Below are positions 42,703 to 45,342 of a DNA stretch of 45,342 nucleotides, piece by piece (the first letter of the stretch is position 1; the number at the start of each line of letters is the position of its first letter). Source of the DNA: Pseudomonadota bacterium (GTDB taxonomy: Bacteria; Pseudomonadota; Alphaproteobacteria; Acetobacterales; Acetobacteraceae). The notes below the pieces were generated by a model. The model searched no databases. It was not told where the DNA came from and saw nothing but the letters and a program-made list of their open reading frames with translations. The DNA lies in contig JAFEFW010000624.1 in assembly GCA_018240405.1 (NCBI GenBank), positions 1 to 45,342 on the forward strand, given 5' to 3'. The translations under genes were made by a program, and so were the position numbers.

Positions 42703-42812
42703 GCAGGCCAGGACAATCCGCGCCTGTTGGGTCAGCGCCTGCGCCATCCGCGAACCAAACCCAACGCTGTCAGTTCACTCCGCTCAGCCTCCGTCAGTGT
42801 CAGCGGCTCCAT
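42703..42812 (-). mobile_element. IS630-family transposase N-terminal fragment
   Basis: Minus strand from ATG at 42812: [14 protein letters not shown], then with a one-base shift [16 protein letters not shown]. This matches the helix-turn-helix start of IS630 transposases (LT..ER.EL...R...AQAL..RARIVLAC). It breaks off at about 42703 against the integrase fragment. No DDE domain or terminal repeat is seen, so it is a remnant. From 42813 to 43009 nothing else is recognised. Confidence 0.6.
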
Positions 42813-43009
42813 GCGTCGTCCGGCGATGGCTATCCTTCGCCACAGGAGGCAGCTTCAGGAGCCAGCCGAGTCGTACAAAGTGCCGATTGCGGGCGTGAAC
42901 CGAAACGCGCGGTAAGGGTCAGGCGACTTCGTCATTACCAATGAGGCGCCATTTCAGACACGGGACACCAGCCTGAAAAAGCCGTAATGATCGAATCGCC
43001 AGATCCCGG

Positions 43010-43678
43010 TCAAATTTGTAGGCGAGAAGGTATAACGTCGGCGCTATCCTGGGGATTGGCTACCAAAGCCTTGATGGCTTCGCGGAGCCCAGCAGCCGCC
43101 GTTGCGACAGACATGCTCGGTGCCCCCAGGTTCTGCTCCAACGCGGCAACCTCAGGAAGATGAGGCAAGTGAACCCAACCCGCCCGCGTGTTCATGCCCG
43201 CCGTGCTGATATGGTGCAGCACACCGTACATGAGGTGATTACAGCAGAAGGTTCCACCAGTATCGGAAATGTCTGCGGGAATGCCCGCGCGGCGCATGGC
43301 ACCTACCATTGCGCGGATCGGCAGCGTTGACCGATAAGCCACCGGTCCATCCGGTGCGGTCAGCTCTCCCTGCAGCAGCCGTCCATCATTATCACGTATT
43401 CCATAGCGCGCATTGTCGTTCAAATTCTGCGCGATCCTTTCTACTGTGATCATGGAGCGCCCGCCGAACTCACCCAACATGACCACGGCGTCCGGCTGAG
43501 TCTCATGCATGGCCGCTTTCACCGTTTCAATGCATTTAAAAAATGTATTGGGAATGATCCGGCCGATGACCGTAGCACCGTCAATCGTTTCGCCATTCAG
43601 GTGCCGGGCAACCTGCTCTGCCGGGTTGATCGGTGTCGTACCGAACGCTTCAAACCCTGTAACCAAGATTGTATGCAT
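43010..43678 (-). CDS. pcp: Pyrrolidone-carboxylate peptidase (C15)
   Basis: A 222-residue cysteine peptidase. Opening VTGFEAFGTTPINPAE is diagnostic. The catalytic residues are Glu80 (GGRSMITVERIAQN), Cys146 (DTGGTFCCNHLMYGV) and His170 (AGWVHLPHLPE), all in place. It removes N-terminal pyroglutamate from peptides in the cytoplasm. The ATG at 43678 follows AAGGAGTTTACGT, a good ribosome site. It is divergent from the methyltransferase at 43904 and is transcribed towards the mobile-element debris. Codon use seems slightly less GC-biased than that of its neighbours, a hint, not proof, of transfer. Confidence 0.96.
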   Translation of the reverse strand: MHTILVTGFEAFGTTPINPAEQVARHLNGETIDGATVIGRIIPNTFFKCIETVKAAMHETQPDAVVMLGEFGGRSMITVERIAQNLNDNARYGIRDNDGRLLQGELTAPDGPVAYRSTLPIRAMVGAMRRAGIPADISDTGGTFCCNHLMYGVLHHISTAGMNTRAGWVHLPHLPEVAALEQNLGAPSMSVATAAAGLREAIKALVANPQDSADVIPSRLQI

Positions 43679-43903
43679 ACGTAAACTCCTTCTTTGTCCT
43701 CACGCAGACTCGTGCGGCGCTGATGAGCGGGTCTCAACCCATCTGGCTGCGGGCCGCGCCGAATGAGATGCCGAGGAGGGACGCCGGCAGCTGCGGGCCG
43801 CACGGTGATGCGGCATCATAGACGAAACGGTACGGAGGTAGTATGGCGGGCCCGCGCCCAGCGTCAGTCGGCACGAGGTTCCCGCTCAAGAAGAGAAGGC
43901 GAC

Positions 43904-44641
43904 ATGACTACGGATTATAACGTGATCGGGGAGCAATATCGCGTCGGGCGGCAGCAGGCCTGGCGGCGCCATATCGAATTCTATACCATGATGAGGCTGA
44001 TCGGGAATCCAGCCGGCAAGCACGTGATCGACATTGCCTGCGGCGAAGGCACTTATAGCCGCGCGCTCATGGAAGCGGGGGCGGCCTCTGTCATCGGTGT
44101 TGATCTATCGGAAACGATGGTGCAACTGGCTGCAGCAATGGAGGCCGAGCGGCCGCTGGGGATCAGGTACCAGGTAGGCGATGGCCGCAATCTAGGCTTC
44201 GGGCCGCAGTTTGACTTGGCGGTTGCGGGGTTCTTGCTGAATTACGCACGTGACCGCGCGGAATTAGAGCAAATGTGCCGAAGCATCGCGCAATGCCTGC
44301 GTCCAGGCGGCAGGTTCCTGACCGTAAACGCCAGCCCACTATGCAACTTCCCCTCTGCTCCGTCCTTTCGGAAGTACGGATTTGAGGCAGCGACGCCGCC
44401 GGAACTCTACGAAGGTGCTCCGATTACTTTCACCATCTATCTCGACGGCAGCCAGTTCAATGTCGAGAATTTCCATCTCAGCCCAGCGACGCATGAGGCT
44501 GCGCTGCACGCGGCAGGCTTTCACGACATTCGCTGGCATAAGGCGACTCTGTCGCCCGAGGCAGAAAGTATGTTTCCCCCCGGCTACTGGGACGACTTCC
44601 TCAGCATGCCGCCGATCGCGTTTATCGACTGCTACCGGTAA
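43904..44641 (+). CDS. Class I SAM-dependent methyltransferase
   Basis: A 245-residue protein from the ATG at 43904 (AGAGAAGG upstream; an in-frame start at 43763 is not supported). The SAM loop is clear: VIDIACGEGTYSRALMEAGAASVIGVDLSETMVQLA, followed by YQVGDGRNLGFGPQFDLAVAGFLLNYARDRAELEQM and CLRPGGRFLTVNAS. The C-terminal part (FNVENFHLSPATHEAALHAAGF) is like ToxA/Gcd14-type small-molecule methyltransferases seen in metabolite pathways. The substrate is unknown. No pathway genes are adjacent. 44642-44755 shows no gene. Confidence 0.92.
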   Translation: MTTDYNVIGEQYRVGRQQAWRRHIEFYTMMRLIGNPAGKHVIDIACGEGTYSRALMEAGAASVIGVDLSETMVQLAAAMEAERPLGIRYQVGDGRNLGFGPQFDLAVAGFLLNYARDRAELEQMCRSIAQCLRPGGRFLTVNASPLCNFPSAPSFRKYGFEAATPPELYEGAPITFTIYLDGSQFNVENFHLSPATHEAALHAAGFHDIRWHKATLSPEAESMFPPGYWDDFLSMPPIAFIDCYR

Positions 44642-44755
44642 GCCTGCTTACGGCTGGTAACAGAACCGGGCCGGCACATCGCCGCAGCCTTTGTAATGCA
44701 GCAGCGTCAGCTGATCCTGTCGGCACCAGCACTGACGAAGCCTCCGTGCTTCCCT

Positions 44756-45342
44756 TCACGCCGCTGCGTCGGCCGCTTCGGCGATTTGCATGGCACGGCC
44801 CACAAGCCGGTCCCGGACTCGGCGCGGCACCTGGCGGTGCGATTTAGCGCGCGGCAAGTCCATCTCAGCGATTGGTGCACCAGCGGGATACAACGCCTCA
44901 TGCTCTGCCCAGTTATCGAAGGCCATGCGGTCAACATTGTCGATGAACGTCTCCGCCGCCGCCCCTTCCGCCAGCAGCAGCGAATGATCCGTCAGTTCCA
45001 CGTGGTAGTAAACGAACACTTCCGGCACGTCAGGCTCCCGCACAATGGATAGTCCATTGACCAATGCACTTGCCTGCACAAGGATTCCGTCCACTAGCAG
45101 CGCGTGGTCCGGAGACACCAAAAGGTCGCGTGTCGGCACCCGATCCTCCAGGGCACCAGCCCTGATCCGGATCGGCAGCACACGCAGCGGGTCCGAAAAA
45201 ACGGTCGAGATGGTCTGCCGGCCCAACCAGCGGATCGGCGCCGTCGCACCGTCCGCCGTGACAACGGAGTCTCCCGGCCGCAACATCTCGATCGGCACAT
45301 CGCCTTGTGGTGTCTTGATCAATGTTCCGGCCATGAAGCAGA
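44756..45342 (-). CDS. Hint (hedgehog/intein) domain protein, C-terminal part
   Basis: The right edge cuts this gene; at the edge the frame reads C-F-M-A-G-T, so the Hint nucleophile Cys lies just before the Met at 45334, and the true start is outside the window. The Hint motifs are GTLIKTPQGDVPIEMLRPGDSVVTADG, PIRWLGRQTI, and the block LLVSPDHALLVDGILVQASALVN (the TxxH-like site). The remaining C-terminal part (VYYHVELTDHSLLLAEGAAAETFIDNVDRMAF) is the common bacterial Hint ending. Such domains, found often in Acetobacteraceae and relatives, sit at the C-terminus of secreted proteins and may cleave themselves. The N-terminal partner domain cannot be seen. Confidence 0.9.
   Translation of the reverse strand, partial: CFMAGTLIKTPQGDVPIEMLRPGDSVVTADGATAPIRWLGRQTISTVFSDPLRVLPIRIRAGALEDRVPTRDLLVSPDHALLVDGILVQASALVNGLSIVREPDVPEVFVYYHVELTDHSLLLAEGAAAETFIDNVDRMAFDNWAEHEALYPAGAPIAEMDLPRAKSHRQVPRRVRDRLVGRAMQIAEAADAAA

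Noticed and set aside
1-45342. CRISPR array, prophage or complete insertion sequence
   Set aside because: No regularly spaced repeats, no phage structural genes and no intact transposase are seen; only the remnants at 42.6-42.8 kb.

Overview
This window comes from a GC-rich genome (roughly 60-65 % G+C by eye) of an alphaproteobacterium, most likely Rhodospirillales or a relative such as Acetobacteraceae or Reyranella-like lineages. The lineage is inferred from gene content and order (purC-purS...purQ-purL-bolA-grxD, GatB, monothiol Grx4, TRAP transport, bacterial Hint-domain protein, a cyclase-type haem anchor); no rRNA or tRNA is visible to confirm it. Almost all coding sequence is chromosomal in character. 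Only 42.4-42.8 kb holds mobile-element debris.

Layout. 0-6.5 kb: 3' end of gatB, an inverted pair of REP-like hairpins, two LLM-type flavin monooxygenases (856-1839 and 5196-6455, both minus), a VOC protein, and a cell-envelope group (DUF2272 lipoprotein, class C serine hydrolase, M15 peptidase; the last two overlap as ATGA). 6.6-12.8 kb: an SDR dehydrogenase, a lone haem-anchor membrane domain that normally belongs to an adenylate cyclase, an NADPH:FMN reductase, an MBOAT/SGNH acylation pair, a small HMA copper chaperone and a PEP-CTERM protein. 13.2-21.2 kb: a D-2-hydroxyacid dehydrogenase divergent from a TRAP locus with three tandem paralogous DctP binding proteins and one fused DctQM permease, then a 507-residue histidine-rich protein I do not recognise.

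21.6-24.7 kb: GST and glyoxalase II (one operon), a methyltransferase and a GT2 glycosyltransferase that overlap tail to tail. 24.9-30.5 kb: a minus-strand operon purC-purS-(surface-antigen-like protein)-(cytochrome c-like lipoprotein)-purQ-purL-bolA-grxD, so two envelope genes sit inside the FGAM-synthase genes. 30.6-38.1 kb: a MocR-type regulator with clear repeated operator half-sites, a DUF983 protein, an NRDE/TANGO2 protein, a solitary peptide-type ABC binding protein, and a 968-residue patatin with a multi-pass membrane middle. 38.4-45.3 kb: glutathione reductase, an enolase-superfamily enzyme, a broken MCP-PilZ chemoreceptor, IS630 and integrase remnants, pyrrolidone-carboxylate peptidase, a methyltransferase, and a Hint-domain protein cut by the right edge.

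How the parts fit. Thiol redox (Gor, Grx4, GloB, GST) and organic-acid use (three DctP, DctQM, hydroxyacid dehydrogenase, enolase-superfamily enzyme, SDR) recur. No single obviously new multi-gene system stands out. The best leads are the covarying REP family, the tripled TRAP binding proteins, the cyclase-less haem anchor, the interrupted pur operon, the MocR operator and the unknown His-rich protein.
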